Positions 52,034 to 61,418 are shown, counted from the first letter of the stretch. The stretch: DNA of 64,000 nt from Chitinophagales bacterium (GCA_020635975.1 JACJYT010000005.1:62001-126000), one strand, 5' to 3'. Made by a program: numbers and translations. Notes: generated from the letters alone by a model not told the origin.

Positions 52034-52984
52034 TTACTGCTCTAGGTAATTTATTACATAGTCGGCTATGCCCTCTTCAAGACTCAAGAAAGCGGCTTCA
52101 TAGCCTGCTTCGCGCAGTTTCGACATTTCTGCTTGGGTAAAATATTGATAGGATGCTCTAATATCTATAGGGGTGGGTATATAGCTGATCTTTGCCTCCA
52201 AGTTTAAAGTTTTAAAAACAGCGAGAACTAAGTCATTGAAGGTTCTAGCCTTTCCAGTGCCTAAATTGTAGATGCCAGAATCTTGCTGCTTTTGAAAGAA
52301 AAATAGCATCACCTTAACCACATCTTCAACATAGATAAAATCGCGAGCTTGTTCGCCATCTTTATAGCTAGCATTGTGGGAGGCAAAAAGTTGCATTTTG
52401 CCAGTTTCTTTAATTTGTTTGTAGGCATGATATACCACGCTTGCCATTCTATCTTTATGTTCTTCATGTTTTCCATAAACATTAAAGAACTTTAAACCAC
52501 ACCAAAATGGTGGCTTCTTTTCTTGTTTGCTAAGCCAAATATCAAAATCTAATTTGCTTTGACCATAAGGATTTAATGCAGTTAATTCTTGAGCATCTAA
52601 TTTGTCGTCATAACCCAAAGAACCATCGCCATAGGTAGCAGCAGAAGACGCATAAATAAGCGGGATTTTATATTGTGTACACAGCTTAAAAATTTCCTTG
52701 GAGTAGGAAAGATTAAGTTTGTCGAATATTTCTTTGCTTTGTTCAGTGGTATCCGTTCTAGCACCTAAGTGAAAAATAAAATCCACATTTGTAGCTTCCT
52801 TTTCTAAAAAGGCGAGAAAATTCTCTCTGTCAAGAAGCTGAGAAAATTTTGCTTGTTGCAGATTAACTGATTTTCGAGGATTAAGAAGCTCATCAACGAG
52901 AATAATATCTTCTAAATTAATCTTATTCAAGGCTTCAACTAAATTACTTGCAATAAATCCACGGGCTCCGGTAACTACTATCAT
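52034..52984 (-). CDS. hldD: ADP-L-glycero-D-manno-heptose-6-epimerase family protein
   Basis: 316 residues of the extended short-chain dehydrogenase/epimerase family. NADP site TGARGFIASN near the start; active-site Ser in YASSAATYGDG and Tyr-x-x-x-Lys in NPYGQSKLDFD; KFFNVYGKHEEHKDRMASVV and DGEQARDFIYVEDVV match HldD closely. The enzyme makes the heptose used in lipopolysaccharide cores. ATG 52984 is chosen over a GTG two codons upstream. No other heptose genes are adjacent. Confidence 0.87.
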   Translation of the reverse strand: MIVVTGARGFIASNLVEALNKINLEDIILVDELLNPRKSVNLQQAKFSQLLDRENFLAFLEKEATNVDFIFHLGARTDTTEQSKEIFDKLNLSYSKEIFKLCTQYKIPLIYASSAATYGDGSLGYDDKLDAQELTALNPYGQSKLDFDIWLSKQEKKPPFWCGLKFFNVYGKHEEHKDRMASVVYHAYKQIKETGKMQLFASHNASYKDGEQARDFIYVEDVVKVMLFFFQKQQDSGIYNLGTGKARTFNDLVLAVFKTLNLEAKISYIPTPIDIRASYQYFTQAEMSKLREAGYEAAFLSLEEGIADYVINYLEQ

Positions 52985-53106
52985 ATGCACAAAGTTGCGT
53001 ATTTAATCGATATTTTTCAAGAAGATTTTAAGTCCGAATCTTTCCAAATTTCAAAAATTGGACTTCTAAGTTGTTGAAAACTACAAGGCGCTTAGATGGA
53101 AAAGAT

Positions 53107-53114
53107 TACTTTTG
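53107..53114 (+). promoter_or_regulatory. -7 box (TACTTTTG) upstream of the FadL-like protein
   Basis: A full TAnnTTTG match 29 nt before the ATG at 53144. It supports starting the gene there rather than at 53096. Confidence 0.45.
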
Positions 53115-53143
53115 CTTTTACAAAACCCCTTATTCAACAAGAT

Positions 53144-54724
53144 ATGAAAAAGATTTTTACCCTAAGTTCCCTATTGTTGCTTGTCTTGTCATTGTGGTCG
53201 CAACAAGCAAATTTATTTACTATCCCCAATCAAAGTGCGCAGTTTATCAGAATGCCTGCCAGGGAAACGGCCATCGATGTGGATGCAGTTTTTTTTAATC
53301 CAGCCAATCTCCCTTCTTTAGGCAATGGCGTTTTTTTGAATATTAATAATCAAATTTTAAATCAAACTAGTAATATTCAATCGGATTACCAATTATATCC
53401 TAATGGTCCAAATGATTACCCAGGAAAGGTGAGAAGTTTTATTTTTCCTAGTGTTTTTGCTAATTGGAATATTAACAAATCTAGTTTTCATGGTGGATTT
53501 TTGATTGTAGGTGGTGCAGGTGGAGTAAACTATACTAATTTGCCTGTTTCGGATAGAGGTATTGCCGACGTTCCAGCAGCCATTACCAATTCTGATTTTT
53601 TCAGTGCGCCAAGTTTAGTCAATTATGATGCAGCAAATGGTACTAGTTTTAGTCAAATTGCCGACTATCGTTTTAATTTCATCAATAAAGGCTTAGGGTT
53701 TAGTCCGGGTGTGCAGTTAGGTTACGCTTATAAATTGAACGATTATTTTTCTTTTGGGATGGATTTTCGTTGGATGCAACAAGTTTTTTCTAGTGAGGGA
53801 GAAGTAAGTAATATTGAAATTTTACCGAATACTACCGATCCAAGTTTAAACAATTGGATTTCTCCAGGGGATTATTTGAGGTTAGTTGGAGCGGAAACTG
53901 GAAATACGGTTTATACGAATATTGCAGGCATTTATGATGGCTTAGCAGAGGATAGATATATAAATATTCGTCAGAAGGGCAGTGGCATTACCTTTATACC
54001 AAGTGTGCTAATCAACCCAACGAAGCGATTTTTTATTGCGCTCAAGTACGAGCACAAGGCAAAAGTAGTGCTAACAACCAAGGTTAGAGATGGCAAAGAT
54101 GGTGGCGTACAAAATGGAAGACCAGTGTTTATTGATGGGGAAGAAATTAGATCGGATATTCCAGGCTTTTTAAGTATGGGTTTAGGTTACCAATTTACCG
54201 ATAAATGGCGTGTTAATTTTGGTAGCCGCTACATGTTTATTAAAGGAGCTAATTTTAATGGAAGGGAAGCAAACATTGATAAAAACTATTACGAAGTAGA
54301 ATTTGGAACTTCTTATCAAGTTTTTAACAAGTTCTTGCTAAGTACAGGTTACACCTATAATAAAGCAGGGGTTGCACCACAATACCACAATGATGTGGAT
54401 TTTTGGATACCTGGGCATTCTTTTGCTTTTGGAGGTAAGCTAGATTTTACCAAAGCAATAAGTTTAGATATGGGGGTAATGTACACCAAGAACGTGGGGC
54501 AGAATTTTACCTATACAAATCATGTGTATGCCGATGGAAATGCCCTTGCTGGTCAACCTGCAAATTATGACAACAGCTATACCATGAAATTTACTAAAAG
54601 CTCTCTAATATTTGCTTTAGGTTTAAACATCAAGATTAGAAATAGCAAAGATAAAACACCTAATTTGCAAGAAATTGTAGAGCCTAAAAACAATGGCGAT
54701 TTACCGTATCATTATCGAGGATAA
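53144..54724 (+). CDS. OmpP1/FadL/TodX family outer-membrane transport protein
   Basis: 526 residues. Signal MKKIFTLSSLLLLVLSLWSQ from ATG 53144. After it comes AIDVDAVFFNPANLPSLGNGVFL, the NPA-type hatch segment of the FadL family, then a long beta-barrel with many aromatic strand ends (SIDAGYA-like units: KFFIALKYEHKAKV, FLLSTGYTYNKAG, ISLDMGVMYTKN). FadL-type channels let hydrophobic compounds such as fatty acids cross the outer membrane, which would suit the fad genes in this window. A terminator follows. Confidence 0.85.
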   Translation: MKKIFTLSSLLLLVLSLWSQQANLFTIPNQSAQFIRMPARETAIDVDAVFFNPANLPSLGNGVFLNINNQILNQTSNIQSDYQLYPNGPNDYPGKVRSFIFPSVFANWNINKSSFHGGFLIVGGAGGVNYTNLPVSDRGIADVPAAITNSDFFSAPSLVNYDAANGTSFSQIADYRFNFINKGLGFSPGVQLGYAYKLNDYFSFGMDFRWMQQVFSSEGEVSNIEILPNTTDPSLNNWISPGDYLRLVGAETGNTVYTNIAGIYDGLAEDRYINIRQKGSGITFIPSVLINPTKRFFIALKYEHKAKVVLTTKVRDGKDGGVQNGRPVFIDGEEIRSDIPGFLSMGLGYQFTDKWRVNFGSRYMFIKGANFNGREANIDKNYYEVEFGTSYQVFNKFLLSTGYTYNKAGVAPQYHNDVDFWIPGHSFAFGGKLDFTKAISLDMGVMYTKNVGQNFTYTNHVYADGNALAGQPANYDNSYTMKFTKSSLIFALGLNIKIRNSKDKTPNLQEIVEPKNNGDLPYHYRG

Positions 54725-54741
54725 TTGCTTAGAACAGTAAT

Positions 54742-54772
54742 AAAAAAGGGCTGCAAACTGCAGCCCTTTTTT
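54742..54772. terminator. Bidirectional terminator
   Basis: A 14-bp stem (AAAAAAGGGCTGCA with TGCAGCCCTTTTTT) and loop AAC between two convergent genes. T runs occur on both strands. Confidence 0.92.
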
Positions 54773-54783
54773 ATTTTCAGCTT

Positions 54784-57700
54784 TTAATAGCTGGTCTTTA
54801 TAATCTTTTCAAAAACTCGAGTTTTATCACTCACAATTTCTAGTAAGTACATTCCATCTGCGGCTTCAAAACTTAAATTTTGTTCATAAGCTTGCTGGGC
54901 TTTTTGGTCGGCATAGTGCCATTGGTTCACCAACTTTCCGCCCATATCTCTCAACACTAGACTTAAATTGCTAGTGGCTTTCATTTCATACTTTACTTTA
55001 AAAGTACCATTATTTACACTAGGCATAATGCTAAAGTAGGCAAACTCTTCTCCTAAGTCATTAATGTAAGTAGGTGTATTAATATAAGCATAAAGCGTAT
55101 CTTGATTTATAAAAACAAAAGAAGTTAAAGGCTGGTAATCTGCTAAACTTAAATTGTTTAACTCCCATCTATTAAAACTGTTGCCCGTATTAGGACTAGC
55201 TTCAATTTGTATTATAGAGGCAATAGGGTACATGCCAACATAAGGACTTGTGTTAACTATATTACCCCCAATGTTTAAACTTGCCGAATTGTTAGGAATC
55301 ATAATTACCACTAGGCTATCGATAAATAATTCATCGAAATGGGCAATGATCGTATCGTTTCCTGCGCTGGTAAAATTGGTAATGGCTTGAGCACTATTGG
55401 TCAATAAGTTATTTTGACTTTCCCAATAAGCAAATTGAAAACTCCCTAAAGCGCTCGCACTAATATCTACTAGATTCCCTTGCGTAAAGTATTGTGTAGA
55501 TGGAAGAGGATTTAGCAAGGTTCCATTCGCTGTAATTTGTCCACCAAGAGCAGGGTCTACTAGGAAAACTACCGTGTCGAATACAGGAGGAATTACCGTG
55601 TCGAAAAATGCCGTAATCGTATCGTTATTGGCACTTGTGAAGCTTGTGTTTGCAGCATTCACATTTGCAAGGGTGTGGGTTTGACTTTCCCAATGCGAAA
55701 AGGTATAAGAAGCGGAGCTAGGTAGCGCAGCAATATTTTGAATCGATGCATTATTGTTTACTTGCTGGAAAGGTAGTGGCGCCATAGCTACACCGTTTTG
55801 ATTAATGCTTCCACTGCCTAAAGGGAAAACTTGATATATTACGGTATCCAAATTAGGAAGAGGGATTGGATCAAAATAGATATAGATGGTATCATTACTT
55901 GTTAGGCTTAAGCTAATATTGGGACTAGTATTATTCGGACTTGGCGTATGGTTACTCATGCTCCAATTCAAAAAGTTAAAGCCTGCATTAGCACTTGCAC
56001 TTAAAACCAATAAACTTCCATCATTATAAAAGTCTGTATACGGGAAAGTACTTTGCGCAAGGCCATTGATACTTACGGTACCTCCACCAGCAGGAACAAC
56101 AACATAGGTTATTGTGTCTTGATTGCTTAAAGGCACGAAATGAGCAACTATGGAATCATTGGAGCTAATGTTCATAGAAACTTGCTCTGTTGTTAAATTA
56201 GGATTAAGGGTATTGCTAACAATTTCCCAATGATCGAAGACCCAGCCCGTATTAGCATCTGCATCAAGATTGATGTTTACACCACCAAAATAGGTTCCAG
56301 TAAAAGGGTAGGAGTTTGGTGTAATGGTATGCAATTGTACATCACCGCTTCCTGCAGGAGAAACATTCACGGTTATTTCATACGGACCAGAAATTGCAGG
56401 TTGATAGCAATCTACTATTCCTGTTGCTATAGTTACACATCTCGTATCAATGAAATCATGAATATCTTGTACATTGCTTTGCCATTCCGTCATAGTTCCT
56501 CCCCATCTAGCAATATGAGCTGGCATTTCTGGCTGAATTTCAGCCACCATTCTATCTAATAAATTGTGCATACTATCGCAGCTAAAAACAGAGCTAGATA
56601 ATTCTGCATAACGATTGATATAGTCCGAGAAAAATTCATCGTTGGTTAAAAGTTTGTTCCAAATTGGCACATGTCCTTGTCCGCCTGGATCTCCTAAACT
56701 TTCTGGATCACAAGGATCCGCATTTGCAGATTGATTTGGTATCCCAGTATAGTTAATGTAATGGCCAAAAGTTGCATCCATGTCCCAAAGCGTATAGCGC
56801 CACTTTTTCTTGTCCCCATTAGGATCTAAGCCTCTCCACCAACCCGTATTCCAGTTTAACCAATCAGAGCAAACTACAAAACTATTAAGAATGAAATAGT
56901 CAATTAAACTACCTGTGTTGTATAAAGAATCCACATAGGCGTAATTTGCGGGAATGGTCATGTTGTTAGCATTAATAAAATTAACTAGGTTATCCCAATC
57001 ATTTTGAGCATTCGGAGCGCCATATTCTTCCCAAGTGCCACCCCAAGTTTTTAAATATTGAATATAGGGTACATCTTGATCGTAATAGTAACTCGTAAAG
57101 TCATTATCATCTGTTTTTTCTCGAATATCATAAACGCCCCAATAATTTCCATTTAAGTAAACTACAGCAAACTCATTGGATCTTTCGTCTAAGCGCAAAT
57201 CGCCTAATTGCGACATCTCATTGATGTAAGCGTCTCGTATATGTGCACCGCCATTTTCAAAGGGATAATTATCGCTAGCACCACATTTTAAAATTACTCT
57301 TTGAAATTCATCTCGGTTTTTGGTGTCAAAAATTTCATCTTCCAAGGCGAAATTGATTCCGAATTGATCTCGAGCAATAAAGTCGACTCCTCTCTGATCA
57401 TAAGACCAAGAATCATTTCCGTGCTTGTTAAATTCGCCCGTTGCTTCCGTTAAAAAGCTTCCATCTGTTTCAAAAAGTTCTAAAGAACCTTTGTAATCGT
57501 TTTGATTACCATTAAACAAATTGGCCAAGGTATTGCCACAAACTGAAATCGTTTTAGTTGCATGATTTACATTGATAAAATAAGTATTGGTTTCGATATG
57601 GCTTGGTAAAACGAGATTGTTACTAGAGAAGGCTCTAGCGCGAATAACTGTAGTACTGCTGATGTTTATTGGTCCAGAATAAGCAGTAGATGCTCCAGTC

Positions 57701-58335
57701 GGCTCGCTTCCATTAGTGGTATATCGTATGGTGCTATTGGGTTCTGTAGTGCTTAAGCTTAAACTTTGAGCACCAGAGTAAAATCCAGGATTGAGGCTAA
57801 AGAGCACTGGATTGGCATATTTCGTTTTTGCTCCAGTATTGCTGGCTCCATTGCTTGGATTATCAAAAACTGCCCAAGTAGAAGCCCCATCACTTGTTCT
57901 ACCTCTTGAATGATTTTCTTGATTGGGATAGTTCAAGTGAATACTATCTACTATAACTCCAGATGGGTTACTTAAAATAACATATTCGTTTCCCTTGGTC
58001 TGCGTTAATTTAAAGTTAGTGTTGTTATAGCCGAAGCTAAAGTTGTTTAATCCAGAAGCTAAAAAAAGTAAATGACCATTTGCTGGAATACTAACACCAC
58101 CAGGAATTTGATATTTGGTAAGGTCATTTAATCTATCACTTAAATAAAAGCCACTAAGGTCTACACTAGCGGCCGAAGTGTTATACAATTCTATCCAATC
58201 TTCGTAAGCGGTTCCAGGTCCAGTTTGAAAATCCACATCGCTGTAATTAGCAGCAGAATATTCGTTAATTAGAACCTGTGCTTCAATAAAATAGATACTA
58301 AGAATGCTGAGAAGAATACTAAATAAATGCTTCAT
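54784..58335 (-). CDS. Secreted CotH kinase family protein with T9SS sorting domain
   Basis: 1183 residues. Order: signal peptide (to about 19); lamin-tail domain (20-130; INEYSAANYSDVDF...DWIELYNTS); a chitobiase-type Fn3 domain (about 170-255; YTTNGSEPTGASTAYSGP); CotH kinase domain (about 265-650) with NYWGVYDIREKTDDNDF and the metal motif WRYTLWDMDATFGHY; then five repeats of about 85 residues with FDHWE, FLNWS, FSHWES, FAYWES and FNRWE, like InlB/divergent repeat units; and a T9SS C-terminal domain ending KIIKTSY. CotH proteins are kinase-like; some phosphorylate spore coat proteins. Here the protein should end up on the cell surface. Substrate unknown. Confidence 0.9.
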   Translation of the reverse strand: MKHLFSILLSILSIYFIEAQVLINEYSAANYSDVDFQTGPGTAYEDWIELYNTSAASVDLSGFYLSDRLNDLTKYQIPGGVSIPANGHLLFLASGLNNFSFGYNNTNFKLTQTKGNEYVILSNPSGVIVDSIHLNYPNQENHSRGRTSDGASTWAVFDNPSNGASNTGAKTKYANPVLFSLNPGFYSGAQSLSLSTTEPNSTIRYTTNGSEPTGASTAYSGPINISSTTVIRARAFSSNNLVLPSHIETNTYFINVNHATKTISVCGNTLANLFNGNQNDYKGSLELFETDGSFLTEATGEFNKHGNDSWSYDQRGVDFIARDQFGINFALEDEIFDTKNRDEFQRVILKCGASDNYPFENGGAHIRDAYINEMSQLGDLRLDERSNEFAVVYLNGNYWGVYDIREKTDDNDFTSYYYDQDVPYIQYLKTWGGTWEEYGAPNAQNDWDNLVNFINANNMTIPANYAYVDSLYNTGSLIDYFILNSFVVCSDWLNWNTGWWRGLDPNGDKKKWRYTLWDMDATFGHYINYTGIPNQSANADPCDPESLGDPGGQGHVPIWNKLLTNDEFFSDYINRYAELSSSVFSCDSMHNLLDRMVAEIQPEMPAHIARWGGTMTEWQSNVQDIHDFIDTRCVTIATGIVDCYQPAISGPYEITVNVSPAGSGDVQLHTITPNSYPFTGTYFGGVNINLDADANTGWVFDHWEIVSNTLNPNLTTEQVSMNISSNDSIVAHFVPLSNQDTITYVVVPAGGGTVSINGLAQSTFPYTDFYNDGSLLVLSASANAGFNFLNWSMSNHTPSPNNTSPNISLSLTSNDTIYIYFDPIPLPNLDTVIYQVFPLGSGSINQNGVAMAPLPFQQVNNNASIQNIAALPSSASYTFSHWESQTHTLANVNAANTSFTSANNDTITAFFDTVIPPVFDTVVFLVDPALGGQITANGTLLNPLPSTQYFTQGNLVDISASALGSFQFAYWESQNNLLTNSAQAITNFTSAGNDTIIAHFDELFIDSLVVIMIPNNSASLNIGGNIVNTSPYVGMYPIASIIQIEASPNTGNSFNRWELNNLSLADYQPLTSFVFINQDTLYAYINTPTYINDLGEEFAYFSIMPSVNNGTFKVKYEMKATSNLSLVLRDMGGKLVNQWHYADQKAQQAYEQNLSFEAADGMYLLEIVSDKTRVFEKIIKTSY

Positions 58336-58423
58336 TTAGTTGTTTTTTTAATTAGCAAAGCCCTAAATATACTTTTTTTTCGACAAATCTTCGGCATTTT
58401 AGTAAAGCTAAAAGCTTAGTTTC

Positions 58424-58455
58424 TTTGAAACTTGATTAAGGATTTACTAACTTTG
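58424..58455 (+). promoter_or_regulatory. Acyl-CoA dehydrogenase promoter
   Basis: TTTG at 58424-58427, a 20-bp spacer and TAACTTTG at 58448-58455, a near-perfect Bacteroidota promoter, 19 nt before the ATG. It lacks the MarR palindrome seen at the fad operon. Confidence 0.75.
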
Positions 58456-58474
58456 CCACATAAAAAAAAGACTA

Positions 58475-59617
58475 ATGAATTTTGAGCTTTCCGAAAACCA
58501 ATTAATGATTCAAGACATGACCCGTAATTTTGCCTTGAAAGAAGTTTTGCCTTTCCGAAATGAATGGGATGAAAAAGAGCATTTCCCTGTGGATGTTCTG
58601 AAAAAAGCGGGTGAATTAGGTCTTCTAGGAGTTTTGGTTCCTACGGAGTATGGCGGAAGTGGTATGTCTTACTTAGAATATGTTACGGTATTAACAGAGC
58701 TAGGAAAAGTTTGTGGAGGTTTTGGATTGTCTGTAGCGGCTCACAATAGCTTGTGTACAGGGCATATTTTGCAACACGGAAACGAAGCTCAAAAGATGAA
58801 ATTCTTGCCTAAACTAGCAAGTGGTGAGCATATTGGAGCATGGGGACTTACTGAGCCGAATACAGGAAGTGATGCGATGCGTATGCAATGTGTTGCTAGG
58901 AAAGAAGGAAAAGAATGGGTAATAAATGGAATGAAGACGTGGATTACGCACGCTTTAAGTGCTGATGTTTATGTTATTTTAGTTAGAACGGGTGATTTGC
59001 TAGATTCTAATGGAATTTCCGCCTTTATTATTGAGAAGGGTACGCCTGGTTTAAGTGCTAACAAAATTACGCAAAAGGTGGGTGTAAGAGCGAGCGAAAC
59101 TGCCGAATTGTACTTCGACAATGTTAGGGTGCCTGAAGAAAATTTAATTGGACAGGAAGGCGCAGGTTTTAAGCAAGCTATGAAAGTTTTAGATGGAGGA
59201 CGTATTTCTATTGCGGCCTTGTCTTTGGGAGTTGCAAAAGGCGCTTATGAAGCTGCTGTTGCCTATGCAAAAGAAAGAGAACAATTTGGCAAATCAATTT
59301 CCAATTTTCAGGCAATAGCTTTTAAATTGGCAGATATGGCTACCGAATGCGAGGCTGCTGAACTCTTATGTATGCAAGCAGCGGATATGAAAAATAGGGG
59401 TTTGAACATTACCAAGCAAGGTGCGTTTGCAAAGTACTATGCTTCAGAAATTGCAGTGAAAAATGGTAATGAAGCCATGCAGATTATGGGTGGAAATGGT
59501 TATACCAAAGAATACCCAGCAGAGAAGTATTTAAGAGATGCGAGATTAATGGTAATTGGAGAAGGAACTTCAGAGATTCAGAAGTTGGTAATCTCTAGAG
59601 AATTGCTCAAAGCTTAA
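58475..59617 (+). CDS. Acyl-CoA dehydrogenase
   Basis: Makes the first double bond in beta-oxidation, passing electrons through FAD. 380 residues, the usual size. Signatures: GAWGLTEPNTGSDAM (FAD/substrate site), INGMKTWITHA, and the C-terminal QIMGGNGYTKEYP and IGEGTSEIQ, where the Glu of GEGT is the catalytic base as in short- and medium-chain enzymes. Chain-length preference cannot be told. It has a strong promoter of its own and lies 13 kb from the other fad genes. Confidence 0.94.
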   Translation: MNFELSENQLMIQDMTRNFALKEVLPFRNEWDEKEHFPVDVLKKAGELGLLGVLVPTEYGGSGMSYLEYVTVLTELGKVCGGFGLSVAAHNSLCTGHILQHGNEAQKMKFLPKLASGEHIGAWGLTEPNTGSDAMRMQCVARKEGKEWVINGMKTWITHALSADVYVILVRTGDLLDSNGISAFIIEKGTPGLSANKITQKVGVRASETAELYFDNVRVPEENLIGQEGAGFKQAMKVLDGGRISIAALSLGVAKGAYEAAVAYAKEREQFGKSISNFQAIAFKLADMATECEAAELLCMQAADMKNRGLNITKQGAFAKYYASEIAVKNGNEAMQIMGGNGYTKEYPAEKYLRDARLMVIGEGTSEIQKLVISRELLKA

Positions 59618-59646
59618 GTATTTTGTCAAGTTTTTTGATTGTAGAA

Positions 59647-59683
59647 TTTGTTAATTCAAATTTTACATCTATATTCGCACTTC
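59647..59683 (+). promoter_or_regulatory. rpsU promoter
   Basis: TTTG at 59647-59650, a 19-bp spacer and TATATTCG at 59670-59677 (seven of eight), followed by CACTTC, similar to the CACTCC of the other translation genes. Confidence 0.65.
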
Positions 59684-59705
59684 ATTTTTTTAAAATTAAA
59701 CAAAA

Positions 59706-59710
59706 GAGGT
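59706..59710 (+). promoter_or_regulatory. Shine-Dalgarno sequence of rpsU
   Basis: GAGGT, seven bases before the ATG, an ideal spacing. Nearly all other genes in the window lack such a site. In Bacteroidota an SD on rpsU is thought to let bS21 control its own synthesis. Confidence 0.7.
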
Positions 59711-59717
59711 ATTTAAT

Positions 59718-59915
59718 ATGCTAATTATAGATGCAAGAGATAGCGACTCTATAGACAAGGCGCTTAGAAAGTATAAGAAAAAATACGAAAAAGCTGGAAT
59801 TATCAAGGAATTGAGAAAACGTCAGCAATTTACTAAGCCTTCAGTTTTGAAGAGAGAGCAAAAAATCAAAGCAGCTTATAGCAATAAGATTAGAAGAGAA
59901 GAAGGACTAATTTAG
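59718..59915 (+). CDS. rpsU: 30S ribosomal protein bS21
   Basis: 65 residues, starting MLIIDARDSDSIDKALRKYKKKYEKAG, with the basic C-terminal part KPSVLKREQKIKAAYSNKIRR. Tyr54 is present; in Bacteroidota ribosomes a Tyr at this place in bS21 helps hold the 3' end of 16S rRNA, so that mRNA Shine-Dalgarno pairing is blocked. bS6 and bS18, the partners in this, are also in the window. The gene has its own promoter, a rare Shine-Dalgarno site and a terminator. Confidence 0.95.
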   Translation: MLIIDARDSDSIDKALRKYKKKYEKAGIIKELRKRQQFTKPSVLKREQKIKAAYSNKIRREEGLI

Positions 59916-59935
59916 TATTCTACTTCCAAAATTTT

Positions 59936-59969
59936 AAAAGGGGAAATGTCATTACATTTCCCCTTTTTT
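59936..59969 (+). terminator. rpsU terminator
   Basis: A 14-bp stem (AAAAGGGGAAATGT with ACATTTCCCCTTTT), loop CATT and a T run, 20 nt after the stop. Confidence 0.93.
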
Positions 59970-60007
59970 GTTTTCTTTTGTTTGGAATTATTTCTAACTT
60001 TAGACTA

Positions 60008-60880
60008 ATGTTAAGTTCCTTTTTATCTTATTTAAAGAATGAAAAGCGCTATTCGCCCAATACGATTTTAGCCTATAAGAAAGACATAGAGCAATGCGAG
60101 TTGTATCTAAGCTCTTTGAGTAAGAATTGGCAAAATTGCAAGTCGCGCGATTTGCGCTTATGGCTAATGGAATTGAACGCTAAGTTGGAAGCTAAATCTG
60201 TAAATAGAAAAATTTCATCGGTCAAATCTTTCTTTAAATTTCTTCAATTGAATGCTATGGTGGATCAAAATCCTGCCAAGAATTTAGCCGTATTGAAATT
60301 GCCTTTACGAACACCTAACTTTGTAGAAGAGAAGGAATTGCAAGCTTTGATAGCGAGTTTTAAGGTGGGTGACAATTACTTGTTAGCAAGAAATTATCTA
60401 ATATTTGAATTGTTTTATTGGACCGGCATGAGAAGGTCGGAATTGATTCACTTAAAGAGTCAAAATTTTGATCCGATGTCAAAAAGTGTTAAAGTTCTAG
60501 GAAAGGGCAAGAAGGAAAGGAAAATTCCTGTTGGTGATGAAGTATTTTTAAAATTAAAGCACTATATTCAATTGAGAAATGAGTTTTTTGAAAGAGAAGA
60601 TTTCGAATACTTGTTTGTTAATTCCAAAGCGAATAGATTGGATCCAAAATTGGTTTACAATATTATAGATGGTATTCTGAGTACTTGCTGGTCGACTGAA
60701 AAAAAGAGTCCACACATACTCCGTCATTCCTTTGCCACCCATTTACTAAATAGGGGAGCAGATTTAAACGCTATCAAAGAGCTTCTTGGGCATAGTAGTT
60801 TGGCTGCTACACAAGTTTATACGCACAATTCAATAGAGAGATTAAAAGAGGTGCACAAGTTGGCGCATCCAAAAGCATAA
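60008..60880 (+). CDS. xerC: Tyrosine recombinase XerC/XerD family
   Basis: 290 residues from ATG 60008, which gives the common N-terminus MLSSFLSYLKNEKRYSPNTILAYKKDI (SAM-like core-binding domain). Catalytic residues: Arg142 (TGMRRSEL), Lys166 (GKGKKERK), His236 and Arg239 (HILRHSFATH), His262 (LLGHSS) and Tyr271 (QVYTH). The length fits Xer proteins that resolve chromosome dimers, not phage integrases. No dif site was identified. It sits between rpsU and hpf, far from any mobile element. Confidence 0.9.
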   Translation: MLSSFLSYLKNEKRYSPNTILAYKKDIEQCELYLSSLSKNWQNCKSRDLRLWLMELNAKLEAKSVNRKISSVKSFFKFLQLNAMVDQNPAKNLAVLKLPLRTPNFVEEKELQALIASFKVGDNYLLARNYLIFELFYWTGMRRSELIHLKSQNFDPMSKSVKVLGKGKKERKIPVGDEVFLKLKHYIQLRNEFFEREDFEYLFVNSKANRLDPKLVYNIIDGILSTCWSTEKKSPHILRHSFATHLLNRGADLNAIKELLGHSSLAATQVYTHNSIERLKEVHKLAHPKA

Positions 60881-60899
60881 AAATTAAAACTGTATATAT

Positions 60900-61202
60900 A
60901 TGAACATTCAATTTCATCCGTCGGGCTTTGTAGCCTCTGAGCAACTTAAAGAGTTTATAGAAAAGAAAGTTTCTAAATTGGAAACCTTTTACGATAAGAT
61001 TATTGATGCTGATGTTTACATGAAACTAGAGAATCATCAACAGATAAAGGATAAAACTGCCGAAATAAAATTAAATGTACCAGGGATTACCTTGTTTTCT
61101 GCTGAAACTGCAAAGACATTTGAAGAGGCTGCTGATGAAGCGGTAGAATCTCTTCGTAGACAGTTGAAGAAATACAAAGAGAAAATCAAAGAAACTTACT
61201 GA
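60900..61202 (+). CDS. hpf: Ribosome hibernation-promoting factor, HPF/RaiA family
   Basis: 100 residues with the short HPF fold: MNIQFHPSGFVASEQLKEFIEKKVSKLE, then AEIKLNVPGITLFSAETAKTFEEAADEAVESLRRQLKKYKEKI. Binds the 30S decoding region and stores ribosomes as inactive dimers or monomers. It lacks the C-terminal extension of long HPF. Separated from xerC by 19 nt, so likely cotranscribed. Confidence 0.93.
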   Translation: MNIQFHPSGFVASEQLKEFIEKKVSKLETFYDKIIDADVYMKLENHQQIKDKTAEIKLNVPGITLFSAETAKTFEEAADEAVESLRRQLKKYKEKIKETY

Positions 61203-61418
61203 TTTTCAAGATATTACACCTAGCTATAGAAGTAAATGCAAAAAAAATAAAATAATTTTTGAAAGAAGTTTTTAAGATTTGAAAATTATCTCTATTTTTG
61301 CACTCCGTTTTGCGAGGTCAATGCGGATTAGTTCATTGAAAAATAGGTGTGTTGAAAGAAATGAAAGTCTGGGAACAGCTTTTGTTTTGATCAATTTTCC
61401 ATATTAAATTTATTTATT
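61203..61418. other. Gap and leader before the tRNA-tuf cluster
   Basis: 216 bp between hpf and the first tRNA. It holds the cluster promoter; about 110 nt of transcribed leader would follow. No gene seen. Confidence 0.5.
61293..61306 (+). promoter_or_regulatory. Promoter of the tRNA-tuf cluster, extended box TATTTTTGCACTCC
   Basis: A full TAnnTTTG match followed by CACTCC, the same six bases as after the rpmI and rpsF boxes. No clear upstream TTG at 19-20 bp; a TTTG 11 bp upstream is too close. Confidence 0.6.

Noticed and set aside
60008..60880. Tyrosine recombinase as an integrase marking a mobile island
   Set aside because: Length and motifs fit chromosomal Xer proteins, and the neighbours rpsU, hpf and tuf are core genes; no attachment repeats were found at the tRNA genes.
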